Below, one piece after another: positions 8,384 through 22,197 of a stretch of 64,000 bases of DNA; the stretch's first letter is position 1, and the number at the start of each line of letters is the position of its first letter. Source of the stretch: Planctomycetia bacterium (GTDB taxonomy: Bacteria > Planctomycetota > Planctomycetia > Pirellulales > UBA1268); assembly GCA_026401035.1 (NCBI GenBank), contig JAPLNR010000054.1:1-64000 (forward strand), in the 5' to 3' direction. The notes below the pieces were generated by a model. It had not been told where the DNA came from and did no database searches. It worked only from the letters and a program-made list of their open reading frames with translations. A program made the position numbers and the translations under genes.

Positions 8384-8923
8384 ATGAGCAAACTTGTCAA
8401 AAACCTGCTGGTCGACGACCTGAAGACCCGCCTCACCAACGTCGGCGACGTGATCGTCGTTAGCCTCGGCAAGCTCGACGCCCAAAAGACGTCCGCGCTG
8501 CGGCTGGCGCTGCGAAAAAAGAAGATCAATCTGCAGATGATCAAGAACAGCCTGGCCCGTCGCGCCTCGCTCGACACGCCGTTGGCTCCGGCCTTCGAGC
8601 AGACCGAGGGCATGCTCGCGATCGCCTGGGGCGGCGAAGACGTCGTCGATCTGGCGAAGGAACTCGATCGGCTCTCGGGCGTGAAGGAATTCGAGGGCTT
8701 TGAATTCCGTGGCGGGGCCCTCGACGGCGCCCGCCTGGAGGCCCGCGACGTGAAGTCGGTCGCCAAGTGGCCCAGTCGCAGCGAGCAGCTTTCGATCCTG
8801 TCGGGCCAGATTTCGTCACTGGGATCGATGCTGTCAGGCCAGATCATCTCCGCCGGCGGCGTGCTGGCCGGGCAGATTTCGTCCCGGATCGAAGACCTGG
8901 AGAAGGCCGAGCCTGCGGCCTGA
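8384..8923 (+). CDS. rplJ: 50S ribosomal protein L10
   Basis: A 179-residue stalk-base protein that anchors L7/L12 dimers. The N-terminal globular domain (VDDLKTRLTNVGDVIVVSLG, LRLALRKKKINLQMIKNSLARRA) is clear. The C-terminal helix that binds L12 contains an unusual serial pattern, LSGQISSLGSMLSGQIISAG followed by VLAGQISSRIEDL, consistent with repeated L12-binding segments. No clear ribosome site precedes ATG 8384; translation is probably coupled to rplA. Confidence 0.95.
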   Translation: MSKLVKNLLVDDLKTRLTNVGDVIVVSLGKLDAQKTSALRLALRKKKINLQMIKNSLARRASLDTPLAPAFEQTEGMLAIAWGGEDVVDLAKELDRLSGVKEFEGFEFRGGALDGARLEARDVKSVAKWPSRSEQLSILSGQISSLGSMLSGQIISAGGVLAGQISSRIEDLEKAEPAA

Positions 8924-9046
8924 CGGCTGATTCATGGGCCGGGCTTCACTCGGCAAAATTTCGTGGTAAGACAGTAGCCCCAATACACACACCATGCCGG
9001 TCGCACAGGCGTCCGGTTTTATTTCGAAGGGAAAGGATCTCGAGCG

Positions 9047-9463
9047 ATGGCAACGGCTGAAGCAACACGTGAATTCTCGAAGGATACGAAGGACCTGGGC
9101 GACAAGATCGTCGGGCTGACCCTCAAGGCCGCGAAGGAACTCTCGGATTACCTCGACGAAGTGCACGGCATCAAGCCGGCTGCCGGCGGCGCGGTGATGA
9201 TGGCCGCCCCGGCTGGTGGCGCTGCTGGCGGCGGAGAGGCCGCTGCAGAGAAGACCGAGTTCGACGTTGTCCTCGACGCGTTCGGCGACAACAAGATCGG
9301 TGTCATCAAGGTGGTGCGCTCCGCGACCGGCCTGGGCCTCAAGGAGGCCAAGGATCTGGTCGAAGCCGCTCCTTCCAAGGTAAAGGAAGGCATCTCGAAG
9401 GCCGACGCCGAGAAGCTCAAGAAAGAGCTCGAAGATTCCGGCGCCAAGGTCTCAATCAAGTAA
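9047..9463 (+). CDS. rplL: 50S ribosomal protein L7/L12
   Basis: A 138-residue stalk protein that recruits translational GTPases. An N-terminal dimerisation region (to about residue 45), an Ala/Gly-rich hinge with [13 protein letters not shown], and the C-terminal domain [24 protein letters not shown] to GAKVSIK are all present. Slightly longer than usual, through the N-terminal 15 residues. AAGGA precedes ATG 9047. A terminator-like hairpin follows before rpoB. Confidence 0.97.
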   Translation: MATAEATREFSKDTKDLGDKIVGLTLKAAKELSDYLDEVHGIKPAAGGAVMMAAPAGGAAGGGEAAAEKTEFDVVLDAFGDNKIGVIKVVRSATGLGLKEAKDLVEAAPSKVKEGISKADAEKLKKELEDSGAKVSIK

Positions 9464-9485
9464 AACTAGCGAAAACGGCCGAAAG

Positions 9486-9517
9486 ACAGTCGGGAACTTG
9501 GCGTCCCGGCTGTTTTT
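9486..9517 (+). terminator. Attenuator-like terminator between rplL and rpoB
   Basis: ACAGTCGGGA pairs with TCCCGGCTGT (one T-G pair) around an 8-nt loop and runs into TTTTT (9513-9517). A partial terminator here is classical in bacteria and sets the ratio of ribosomal protein to RNA polymerase transcripts. Confidence 0.7.
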
Positions 9518-9662
9518 CGGTATAGTTTTTGCTGGTCTTGCCTGGTCTGCCTCCTCCGCTGCCCCACCTCGGTCCGCCTGATCGTGCCGTGCCGTGCGTT
9601 CGTCCTCCGCCCGGCTTCGCCTTCTTTCCGTTTTTCCAGCCAGCCACAGGAGCATTCTGTCA

Positions 9663-12600
9663 ATGGCAACTCGCGCCGTTCGTCGCCTTCAGCCCACGGA
9701 AGTTCGTCACTTCGGCAGCCGTCGCGCCAGCCATGCGATTCCCGACCTCACCGAAATTCAGACCCGGTTTTATGACCGCTTCCTGCAATACGATGTCGCT
9801 CCGAACAAGCGGAAAGACGAGGGCATCGAGGGCGTGCTTCGGGAAATCTTTCCGATCGAGAGCTACGACAAGACCGTCAAGATCGAGTATCTGCGGTACG
9901 AACTCGGCAAGCCGCGCTACGATCCTGACGAATGCCGCCAGCTGCGGCTGACGTACGGCCGTCCGCTGCGCGTGTTGCTGCGGCTCACTCGCGAGCAGCC
10001 CATCGAGGAAGAAGTCTATCTCGGCGACATCCCGATCATGCTCGGCGGTGGCGAGTTCATCATCAACGGTGCCGAGCGAGTCGTGGTGAGCCAGCTGCAC
10101 CGCTCTCCCGGAATCGACTTTGTCGCCGACACCGAGTCGGCCGACCGCAAGACCTACAACTGCCGCATCATTCCGGAGCGTGGCAGCTGGATCGAGCTCA
10201 ATGTGTCGAAGAAAGACACGCTGCAGGTGCGGATCGATCAGAGCGGCAAGTTTTCGGCGCTCACGCTCCTGCGGGCGATGGACCCGAAATACTCCCGCGA
10301 CTCCGAGATCCTCAAGCTCTTCTACAAGACGTCGGTCGAGAAGGTGTTGGGCGGCCGCAGTGTGCCCAAGATCGAGGGCAAGATCGCGGTCGATGACATC
10401 GTCTATCCGAAGGGGAGCGAGCGGGCCGGCGAGATCCTCGTCGATGCCGGCTGCAAGATCACGCACGACCAGGCCGAACTGATCGCGACGTCGGGCCTCA
10501 AGGCCGTGGAGCTGATGCAGGAGCAGAAGGTGCCCCTCATCGTCAACAGCCTCCGCGAGGATGCCGATGAGTCGAAGCGGCGCACGGCCGTGGCGCCCAG
10601 CCACGAAGATGCCCTGATCCGCATCTATCAGCGTCTGCGGCCGGGCAATCCGCCAGCCCTCGACAAGGCGCGAACGCTCTTCGACGAGAAGTTCAAGGAC
10701 ACCAACCGCTATCGTCTTGGCCGCGTGGGCCGCTTCCGCATCAACCGCAAGCTCGGTCTGGCCGTGCCCGAGACGGAGATGACGCTTCGCCCCGACGATC
10801 TGATCGCAGCCATCAAATACATGCTGCAGCTCAGCGAGGGCGAGGGCGAGGTCGAGGTCGACGATATCGACCACCTCGGCAACCGCCGCCTGCGCACGAT
10901 CGACGAACTGGCCAGCGACGAGCTCCGCAAGGGCTTCCTCAAGCTCCGCCGCACCGTGCAGGAGCGGATGGGTCTCAAGGACGTCACCGACATGTCGCCC
11001 CGCTCGCTCATCAATCCGAAGAGCATCTCGGCGGCGATCGAGTATTTCTTCGGCCGTGGCGAACTCTCGCAGGTGGTCGATCAGACCAATCCGCTTTCGA
11101 TGCTCACGCACGAGCGGCGGCTCTCGGCGCTCGGCCCTGGCGGTCTCAATCGCAAGCGGGCCGGCTTCGAGGTGCGCGACGTGCACATCTCCCACTACGG
11201 CCGCATCTGCCCGATCGAAACGCCGGAAGGCACGAACATCGGCCTGATCTCGAGCCTGGCGATCTATTCGGGCGTCGATTCCTACGGGTTTCTCGTCACG
11301 CCGTACCGCAAGGTGTCGAAGTGCAAGCTCACTGACGACGTCGTCTGGCTGCGGGCCGACGAGGAGCATGAGGCACACCTTGCTCCGGCCGATGCCACGG
11401 TGATCGACGGCAAGCTGCAGGGTGAGACGATCATCGCGCGGTATCGCGGCGACTTCGTGCTCGTGGCCGCCGATTCGGTCGAGTACATCGACGTGGCTCC
11501 GAGCCAGATGGTGGGCGTGTCGGCCGGCCTGATCCCCTTCCTGGAGCACGACGACGCCAATCGCGCCTTGATGGGCTCCAACATGCAGCGGCAGGCCGTG
11601 CCGCTGCTGGTCGCCGAGCCGCCGATCGTCGGCACCGGCATGGAACGCGACGTGGCCGTCAACTCGGGCCTCATCGTGAGGGCCGCGAAGAAGGGTGTCG
11701 TCACCTACGTCGACGCCGAGCGGATCGAAGTCACCCCGGCGTCCGCGAATGCCGCCGTCGACGTCTACAAGCTTCGCAAATATGTGGGCCTCAACGAACG
11801 GACCTGTCAAAACCAGAAGCCGATCGTGGCGCTCGGTCAGAAGGTCGACAAGGGCGACGTGCTCGCCGACGGTGCCGCCACCTACAAGGGCGAGCTCGCG
11901 CTCGGCCGCAACGTGCTCGTGGGCTTCATGGCCTGGGACGGCTTCAATTTCGAAGACGCGATCATCATCAGCGAGGAGCTCGTTGAGAACGACGTCTACA
12001 CCTCGATTCACATCGAGGAATACGACATCGAGATCCGCGACACGAAGCTGGGCCGCGAGGAATTCACCCGCGACATCCCGAACGTTGGCGAGCGGGCGCT
12101 GCATAACCTCGACGAATCGGGCATCGTGCGGATTGGCACGTATGTCCGCTCCGGCGACATTCTCGTCGGCAAGGTCTCGCCCAAGAGCAAGACGGAACTG
12201 ACGCCGGAAGAGAAACTGCTCCACGCGATCTTCGGCCGTGCCGGCGAGGACGTGAAGAACGACTCGCTCGAGGTGCCCTCCGGCGTGGAAGGCATCGTGA
12301 CGGCCACTGAGAAATTCTCGCGGCAGATGAGCCTCTCCGAGGACGAGCGCCGCGAGTTTCAGAAGCAGCTCAAGGAGGCCGAGAGCGAGGGCAACCTGCG
12401 GGTGGCCGAGGTTTTCGGCGCCATGGTTTCCGAGATGGAGAAGGTGCTGCAGAAGCCGCTGACCGCTCCGGACGGCAGCCCGCTCGTGCGGAATCAGGAC
12501 CACAAGGTGGTGGCCGACCGGGCCGCCGCCTTCAGGCTCGAAGAGCTCGATGTCCGCTCGCCGCAGCGGAAGGCCGACGTCGACAAGCTTTACAAGACGA

Positions 12601-13421
12601 TGTGGCCCGCCGTCGACGAGGCGATCGACGCCCGGGAGCGCCGCATCAACAGCATGAAGCGGGGCGACGAGCTGCGGCCCGGCGTGCTGCAGATGGTGAA
12701 GGTCTACGTGGCCGCCAAGCGGGTGATCTCCGTCGGCGACAAGATGGCCGGACGGCACGGCAACAAGGGTGTGATCGCGAAGATCCTGCCGAAGGAAGAC
12801 ATGCCGTTCCTCGCGGACGGCACCCCGGTGCAGATCCTGCTCAATCCCCTCGGCGTGCCGAGCCGCATGAACGTGGGGCAGATCCTCGAAACGCACCTCG
12901 GCTGGGCCGGCAATCTGCTCGGCTTCCAGGCGATCACGCCGGTGTTCGACGGGGCGAGCGAGGAGGAGATCAACCAGGTGCTCGTCGACGCGGGCCTGCC
13001 GCGACACGGCAAGGCACAGCTGCACGACGGTCGCACCGGCGAGGCGCTCGAGCAGGAGACCACCGTTGGCTACATCTACATGCTCAAGCTGCATCACCTC
13101 GTCGACGACAAGGTGCATGCCCGCTCGACCGGTCCCTACTCGCTCATCACGCAGCAGCCGCTCGGCGGCAAGGCCCGGTTCGGCGGACAGCGGTTTGGCG
13201 AGATGGAAGTGTGGGCACTGGAGGCCTACGGTGCGGCCTACATCCTCCAGGAGTTGCTCACCGTGAAGAGCGACGACGTCGAGGGACGCACGAAGATCTA
13301 CGAAAGCATGGTCAAGGGCGAGAACACGCTCGAAGCGGGCACCCCCGCCAGCTTCGACGTGCTCACGAACGAGATCCGCGGTTTGGCTTTGAACATGTCA
13401 CTCGAAAAACGGCGGGTGTAG
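9663..13421 (+). CDS. rpoB: DNA-directed RNA polymerase subunit beta
   Basis: A 1252-residue catalytic subunit of RNA polymerase. Conserved blocks include [34 protein letters not shown], the C-terminal [20 protein letters not shown] and [16 protein letters not shown]. The rifampicin pocket reads [19 protein letters not shown]; the positions equal to E. coli Q513, D516, H526, R529 and S531 are unchanged, while F514, M515 and E523 differ. ATG 9663 follows AGGAG by ten bases; the frame is open 23 codons further upstream without an initiation signal. It precedes rpoC by 105 bases. Confidence 0.98.
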   Translation: MATRAVRRLQPTEVRHFGSRRASHAIPDLTEIQTRFYDRFLQYDVAPNKRKDEGIEGVLREIFPIESYDKTVKIEYLRYELGKPRYDPDECRQLRLTYGRPLRVLLRLTREQPIEEEVYLGDIPIMLGGGEFIINGAERVVVSQLHRSPGIDFVADTESADRKTYNCRIIPERGSWIELNVSKKDTLQVRIDQSGKFSALTLLRAMDPKYSRDSEILKLFYKTSVEKVLGGRSVPKIEGKIAVDDIVYPKGSERAGEILVDAGCKITHDQAELIATSGLKAVELMQEQKVPLIVNSLREDADESKRRTAVAPSHEDALIRIYQRLRPGNPPALDKARTLFDEKFKDTNRYRLGRVGRFRINRKLGLAVPETEMTLRPDDLIAAIKYMLQLSEGEGEVEVDDIDHLGNRRLRTIDELASDELRKGFLKLRRTVQERMGLKDVTDMSPRSLINPKSISAAIEYFFGRGELSQVVDQTNPLSMLTHERRLSALGPGGLNRKRAGFEVRDVHISHYGRICPIETPEGTNIGLISSLAIYSGVDSYGFLVTPYRKVSKCKLTDDVVWLRADEEHEAHLAPADATVIDGKLQGETIIARYRGDFVLVAADSVEYIDVAPSQMVGVSAGLIPFLEHDDANRALMGSNMQRQAVPLLVAEPPIVGTGMERDVAVNSGLIVRAAKKGVVTYVDAERIEVTPASANAAVDVYKLRKYVGLNERTCQNQKPIVALGQKVDKGDVLADGAATYKGELALGRNVLVGFMAWDGFNFEDAIIISEELVENDVYTSIHIEEYDIEIRDTKLGREEFTRDIPNVGERALHNLDESGIVRIGTYVRSGDILVGKVSPKSKTELTPEEKLLHAIFGRAGEDVKNDSLEVPSGVEGIVTATEKFSRQMSLSEDERREFQKQLKEAESEGNLRVAEVFGAMVSEMEKVLQKPLTAPDGSPLVRNQDHKVVADRAAAFRLEELDVRSPQRKADVDKLYKTMWPAVDEAIDARERRINSMKRGDELRPGVLQMVKVYVAAKRVISVGDKMAGRHGNKGVIAKILPKEDMPFLADGTPVQILLNPLGVPSRMNVGQILETHLGWAGNLLGFQAITPVFDGASEEEINQVLVDAGLPRHGKAQLHDGRTGEALEQETTVGYIYMLKLHHLVDDKVHARSTGPYSLITQQPLGGKARFGGQRFGEMEVWALEAYGAAYILQELLTVKSDDVEGRTKIYESMVKGENTLEAGTPASFDVLTNEIRGLALNMSLEKRRV

Positions 13422-13526
13422 CGAGTCGAGCTGCAGCCGGCCCCGGCTCCGCGGATTGAAGATCGAACTTGAACGGCAGAACAGACGGTTGATCGCAAAC
13501 GGCACTGAACCACCAGGAGTTTTCTC

Positions 13527-17870
<4,344 letters not shown>

Positions 17871-17963
17871 AGTCGCGCCGAGTCTGTCCATGGAGCGGGC
17901 TCGGCGGCAAGTTGCCCACGGCGGCGACGTGGCCTTGCCGGCCCAGCGCCCTCCCGATGGGTG

Positions 17964-17986
17964 GTAGGGCGGCTTTCCGGCCCTAC
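17964..17986. other. Palindrome downstream of rpoC
   Basis: GTAGGGC/GCCCTAC with an inner GG/CC pair around CTTT and one bulged G. It lies 94 bases after the rpoC stop in an otherwise featureless 185-bp gap. It may be a weak terminator or a repeat of the same style as the GACAGGC palindromes. Confidence 0.35.
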
Positions 17987-18055
17987 GGCCCACGCTTCTG
18001 GATTAGGGCTCTGCCCGACCGCTAGAGTGCTCGTAGGCAGGAACGGCGGGCACTC

Positions 18056-19009
18056 ATGGCACTCTCGAGAACAATGTCCGGCAGGTGGACGGTGGTGGAC
18101 GGCGAGCAGATGCCCGCCAGCCACGTCGCCGTGCGCACGCTGCGCCAGCGGCTCGAGAACGTCTGGTCTTGGCTGCCGGAGGCCGGCAGCGAACCGCAGC
18201 GGGATCCCGAATCGGTCCATCAGTTGCGGGTCGCGACCCGCCGGGCGCTCGCAGCGCTCGAGGCCTTTCGCGACCTGCTGCCGGAAAAGCAGGTCGCCTG
18301 GTTCGAGAAGCAACTGCGCCGCATCCGCCGTGCCGCGGGCGATGCCCGGGACCTCGACGTTCTGACCGACCGGCTTGCAGCCGCTGCCCAGGCGGATGGC
18401 AGAGGGCCGCGGCCACAGGTCGGCAAGGCGCGGGCCCGCCTCGTGTCGATGCTCTCGAAACAGCGCGAGTGTTCCCGCCGGCCGATCCGCGACCGCCACG
18501 AGAAACTGCTCGAAAGCGACTGGACGGGACGGCTGGAAAGACTGCTGGAGAACGTGTCGACGGGCCGGAAGGGGGCGACCTTCGGCGCCTACGCCCGCCG
18601 CCGGGTTCGGCCGATGATCAGCCGATTCTTCGCGGCGGCCGACCACCGGCTTCGCAACGCCGACGAACTGCACGAACTGCGAATCGAGGGAAAGAAGCTC
18701 CGCTACGCAATGGAGATCTTTGCCACCGTCTTCCCCCCCGGGGTGCGTGCCCGCTGCTCTGACGCGCTCGAACGCCTGCAGGAAACGCTCGGCGACTTCA
18801 CCGATCATGCATCCGCCGCCGACCGCTTCCGGCGCTGGGCCAACGACAAATCCGCCTCCCCAAATCGTGAGACCCTCGAGCGGCTGCAACGGGAAGAAGA
18901 AATACTCGCCGACGAGGCCCGCAAGAAGTTTGCCAAATGGTGGAGTCCGGCCCGGCGCCGCGGGCTCATGCGGCGGTTCGAGCGAACCCTGCGCCGCGAA
19001 TCGGCATGA
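18056..19009 (+). CDS. CHAD domain protein
   Basis: A 317-residue, Arg-rich, alpha-helical protein spanning one CHAD domain (conserved histidine alpha-helical domain). The hallmark VHQLRVATRRALAALEAF (about residues 53-70) and the later ELHELRIEGKKLRYAMEIF repeat supply the conserved His and basic residues thought to bind polyanions such as polyphosphate. No adenylate cyclase-type CYTH domain is attached. It overlaps or abuts the FGE gene downstream. Start taken at ATG 18056; ATG 18074 is an alternative. Confidence 0.85.
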   Translation: MALSRTMSGRWTVVDGEQMPASHVAVRTLRQRLENVWSWLPEAGSEPQRDPESVHQLRVATRRALAALEAFRDLLPEKQVAWFEKQLRRIRRAAGDARDLDVLTDRLAAAAQADGRGPRPQVGKARARLVSMLSKQRECSRRPIRDRHEKLLESDWTGRLERLLENVSTGRKGATFGAYARRRVRPMISRFFAAADHRLRNADELHELRIEGKKLRYAMEIFATVFPPGVRARCSDALERLQETLGDFTDHASAADRFRRWANDKSASPNRETLERLQREEEILADEARKKFAKWWSPARRRGLMRRFERTLRRESA

Positions 19010-19041
19010 TTTTCGAAAGGCTCCCCGGAAAGTTCACAGTC

Positions 19042-20175
19042 ATGATGATCCCGTGGCGGAATTCGCTCTCTTGGCAGGCCGCGGTGGGTGCGGCCGTCGC
19101 TATCGGCATTTGGGGACTCTGCCGACTGGCGCTCGGCCCGACGAGTGGCCCGACGAACGGCCCGACACCGAGGCCGCCGGCATCGGCGGGCTTCGCTGCC
19201 ACCGCCGCCGCCACCCCGCAGCCCCCTGCGGAACCGCCCGCCGGCATGGTCTGGATTCCGGGGGGTGAATTCTCGATGGGCTGCGCCGATCCCCGCAGCA
19301 AGCCATACGGCGGACCGGACGCGATGGGCGACGCGCGGCCGATCCATCGCGTGCGTGTCGATGGCTTCTGGATGGACACCACGGAGGTCACCAATGCCCA
19401 GTTCGCGGCCTTCGTCGACGCCACGGGCTATGTCACCGTCGCCGAACGCGTGCCGCGGCAGGAGGATTTTCCCGATGCGCCGCCGGAGAATCTCGTCGCC
19501 GGTTCGGTGGTCTTCACGCCGCCGGCGGAGCGCGTGCCGCTCGACAACCACCTTCGCTGGTGGGCGTACGTAAAGGACGCCAACTGGCGGCACCCGCTCG
19601 GCCCGGACAGTTCGATCGAAGATCACGACGACTTCCCCGTCGTGCACGTCGCCTATGAAGACGCAGAAGCCTACGCGAAGTGGGCCGGCAAGCGGCTCCC
19701 CACCGAGGCGGAATGGGAGTTTGCCGCCCGTGGGGGCCGTGCCGGCGCCCTCTATCCTTGGGGCGACGAGTTTCTCCCGGAGGGGCGCTGGATGGCCAAC
19801 ACCTGGCAGGGCACGTTTCCCGCCGAAAACACCGCCGCAGACGGCTACCCGGGCGTCGCACCGGTCGCGAAATACCCCGCCAACGCCTACGGCCTCCACG
19901 ACGTGTCGGGCAATGTCTGGGAATGGTGCTCCGACTGGTACCGCCCCGACACCTACGTCGAACTGGCCGCCACGGGAACGATCGCCAGCAATCCGCAGGG
20001 CCCCACCTCCAGTTACGATCCGCAGGAGCCCGGCCAGGCCAAGCGGGTGCAGCGGGGTGGCAGTTATCTTTGCAGCGACCAATACTGCGCCCGCTACATC
20101 GTGGGCACCCGCGGCAAGGGGGAGATCTCGAGCGCGACGAACCACATCAGCTTCCGCTGCGTGAAGGCGCCCTGA
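19042..20175 (+). CDS. Formylglycine-generating enzyme (sulfatase-modifying factor)
   Basis: A 377-residue protein with an N-terminal hydrophobic anchor or signal (WQAAVGAAVAIGIWGLCRLAL) and a full FGE-sulfatase domain: MVWIPGGEFSMG, VDGFWMDTTEVTNAQFAAFV, GKRLPTEAEWEFAARGG, DVSGNVWEWCSDWY and the terminal RGGSYLCSDQYCARY. C344 and C349 match the paired catalytic cysteines of true FGE (human C336/C341), which most relatives of this fold lack. It should convert a sulfatase active-site cysteine to formylglycine. ATG 19042 follows GGAAAG; ATG 19006 overlaps the CHAD stop as ATGA and is also possible. No sulfatase gene lies in the window. Confidence 0.9.
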   Translation: MMIPWRNSLSWQAAVGAAVAIGIWGLCRLALGPTSGPTNGPTPRPPASAGFAATAAATPQPPAEPPAGMVWIPGGEFSMGCADPRSKPYGGPDAMGDARPIHRVRVDGFWMDTTEVTNAQFAAFVDATGYVTVAERVPRQEDFPDAPPENLVAGSVVFTPPAERVPLDNHLRWWAYVKDANWRHPLGPDSSIEDHDDFPVVHVAYEDAEAYAKWAGKRLPTEAEWEFAARGGRAGALYPWGDEFLPEGRWMANTWQGTFPAENTAADGYPGVAPVAKYPANAYGLHDVSGNVWEWCSDWYRPDTYVELAATGTIASNPQGPTSSYDPQEPGQAKRVQRGGSYLCSDQYCARYIVGTRGKGEISSATNHISFRCVKAP

Positions 20176-20188
20176 GCGATTTGAGGAG

Positions 20189-20206
20189 GACAGGCTTCAG
20201 CCTGTC
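20189..20206. repeat. GACAGGC palindrome, copy 1
   Basis: GACAGGCTTCAGCCTGTC, 13 bases after the FGE stop. With copy 2 it forms a larger inverted pair between the convergent FGE and polX genes. Confidence 0.85.
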
Positions 20207-20225
20207 GAATCCGGCACCAGGCCCT

Positions 20226-20243
20226 GACAGGCTGAAGCCTGTC
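20226..20243. repeat. GACAGGC palindrome, copy 2
   Basis: GACAGGCTGAAGCCTGTC. Read on the minus strand it directly follows the AAG-TAG that ends polX. Confidence 0.85.
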
Positions 20244-22028
20244 CTACTTTTTCATCAGCTTCTTGAGGGCCGCGAGCGTGCGGGTGTTGGCGACGTCCTT
20301 CGCCTCGAGGCCGGCGCGGCGGGCCTGCAGGATGCCGCAGTGCATCACGTCGAGGCCGCGGGTGGAGTGGGCGTCGGTCGAGATCACAATCTTCACGCCA
20401 GCCTGCTTCGCGGCGGCCGCATGCCTGTCGTCGAGGTCGAGCCGCCAGGGATTGGCGTTGATCTCGAGGAACGTGCCGGTCCGGGCCGCCGCCTCGATGA
20501 CCGCCTCGATGTCGACATCGTAGGCCGGGCGGCGGTTGATGAGCCGGCCGGTGGGATGGCCGATGACCGTGACGTGCGGGTTTTCGATCGCTTCGATGAT
20601 CCGGGCGGTGATCCGCTCGCGGGGCTGATTCTGGCCGTAGTGGAGGCTGGCCACCACCCAGTCGGCCTGGGCGAGCACGTCGTCGGGCAGATCGAGTCCG
20701 CCCTTCTCGAGCATGTCGACCTCGATGCCCTTGAGCACCACGAGCGGCGGCCGGCCCTCCTCCGCGAGTGATTCGTTGAGCCGGTCGATCTCGTCCCACT
20801 GCTTCAGCAGTCGTTTCCGATCGAGGCCGTGGGCCATCGTCACCCGCTGGCCGTGGTCTGTGATGGCGATGTACTTGAGGCCGCGCTCGATCGCCGCCCG
20901 CACCATTTCGCCGAGCGTAGCCTCGCCATCGGTGGCGGTGGTGTGCATGTGGAGATCGCCGTGGATGTCGGCGAGTTCGACGAGCTGCGGCAGTTCGCCC
21001 CGCTCGGCCAGACCGATCTCGTCGCCGCCTTCCCGGAGTTCCGGCGGGATCCACGGCAGCCCCACCGCGGCATAGACATCCTCCTCGGTGCTGCCGGCGA
21101 TGCTTTTTCTCTTCACCGGCTTGGCGGTGTCGGCTTCGCCTGGCCGCCCCTTCCCGGCGGAGAGCCGGTAGACACCGTATTCGTTGATCGTGAGACCCTG
21201 ATCGCGGGCCCGCGACCGTAGCCGCACGTTGTGCTCCTTGGAACCGGTGAAATACTGCAGCGCCGCGCCGAACGAGCCCCGCTCCACCACCCGCAGATCG
21301 ATCTGCACGTTGCGTGGGCCGCGGACGCTTGTCTTGGTGTCGCCGGCGAGCAGCACGGCCGAGGTTTCCTGCCAGGCGTGCAGGTGGTCCATCACGGCCT
21401 TTGCAGCGGCGCTTTCGACGACCACGTCGATGTCGCCCACGGTCTCCCGGCCCCGCCGCCAGCTGCCCGCGCCGTCGATCCGCTGTACCGCCGGACAGTC
21501 ACGCATCCAGGTGAGCAGCTCCTGCACGATTGTGTCGGCTTCCTGCCAGAGGAGCCGGTTGTGCTCGGGGCTCTTGGCGAAGGCGATATTTTCCAGGATC
21601 GCCGCCTGCGTCTTCGCGGCGAAGCCTTTGATCTCCTGCACGCGGCCGTCCTTGCAGGCCGCCTCCAGATCGTCGAGCGACTTGAGCCGCAACTGGTCGA
21701 CGAGAACCTTCACCTTCTTGGGGCCAAGCCCCGGCACCCGCATCAATTCGAAGGCTACTGCCGGCACCTTCTTCTGGAGGTCGTCCAGCATCCCGAGCCG
21801 GCCGCTTTCGAGCAGTTCCCCGATCTTGGCGGCCAGATCGGAGCCGATTCCCTCGAGGTCGGTGAGCGACCGGCGCGGATCGCTGCGGATGGTCGCCAGC
21901 GACTCCACCAGGCTGCCGATCGTGCGGGCGGCGTTGCGGTAGGCCCGCACGCGAAAGACGTTGTCGCCCTGATACTCGAGCAGGTCGGCGATGTGGTCGA
22001 AGACGACGGCGATGTCGGCGTTGGTCAC
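20244..22028 (-). CDS. polX: DNA polymerase X with PHP exonuclease domain
   Basis: A 594-residue family X polymerase for gap filling in base-excision repair. The order is N-terminal helix-hairpin-helix region (NADIAVVFDHIADLLEYQGD), the polymerase domain with catalytic Asp in VGDIDVVVE and VQIDLRVVE, then a C-terminal PHP phosphoesterase with metal ligands in GDLHMHTTATDGE, AITDHGQR, GIEVDM, GHPTGR and STDAHS. All PHP motifs look intact, so 3'-5' exonuclease activity is likely. GTG 22028 places the protein at the family length; the frame stays open to 22103. The stop codon is followed at once by a GACAGGC palindrome. Confidence 0.93.
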   Translation of the reverse strand: MTNADIAVVFDHIADLLEYQGDNVFRVRAYRNAARTIGSLVESLATIRSDPRRSLTDLEGIGSDLAAKIGELLESGRLGMLDDLQKKVPAVAFELMRVPGLGPKKVKVLVDQLRLKSLDDLEAACKDGRVQEIKGFAAKTQAAILENIAFAKSPEHNRLLWQEADTIVQELLTWMRDCPAVQRIDGAGSWRRGRETVGDIDVVVESAAAKAVMDHLHAWQETSAVLLAGDTKTSVRGPRNVQIDLRVVERGSFGAALQYFTGSKEHNVRLRSRARDQGLTINEYGVYRLSAGKGRPGEADTAKPVKRKSIAGSTEEDVYAAVGLPWIPPELREGGDEIGLAERGELPQLVELADIHGDLHMHTTATDGEATLGEMVRAAIERGLKYIAITDHGQRVTMAHGLDRKRLLKQWDEIDRLNESLAEEGRPPLVVLKGIEVDMLEKGGLDLPDDVLAQADWVVASLHYGQNQPRERITARIIEAIENPHVTVIGHPTGRLINRRPAYDVDIEAVIEAAARTGTFLEINANPWRLDLDDRHAAAAKQAGVKIVISTDAHSTRGLDVMHCGILQARRAGLEAKDVANTRTLAALKKLMKK

Positions 22029-22197
22029 GAAACCCTCGACGGCAAAAGGGCGAAGCACGCGAAAGTCTATCGCCCCGAACCGCTCATGACCGGTGCCCCC
22101 CAAGGCACAGGCATCACCAGCGGAAGGAGGTCCGCCGGGAAAACCGCCCGATCAGTTCCAGATTCACTCGAACGAGATCCACGGGAACGGTCTGTGG

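Noticed and set aside
9660-13118. Very long antisense frame opposite rpoB (about 1150 codons), and similar ones opposite rpoC and polX
   Set aside because: High-GC genes with biased third positions leave long open antisense frames; these have low-complexity His/Arg/Leu-rich translations and no family motifs.
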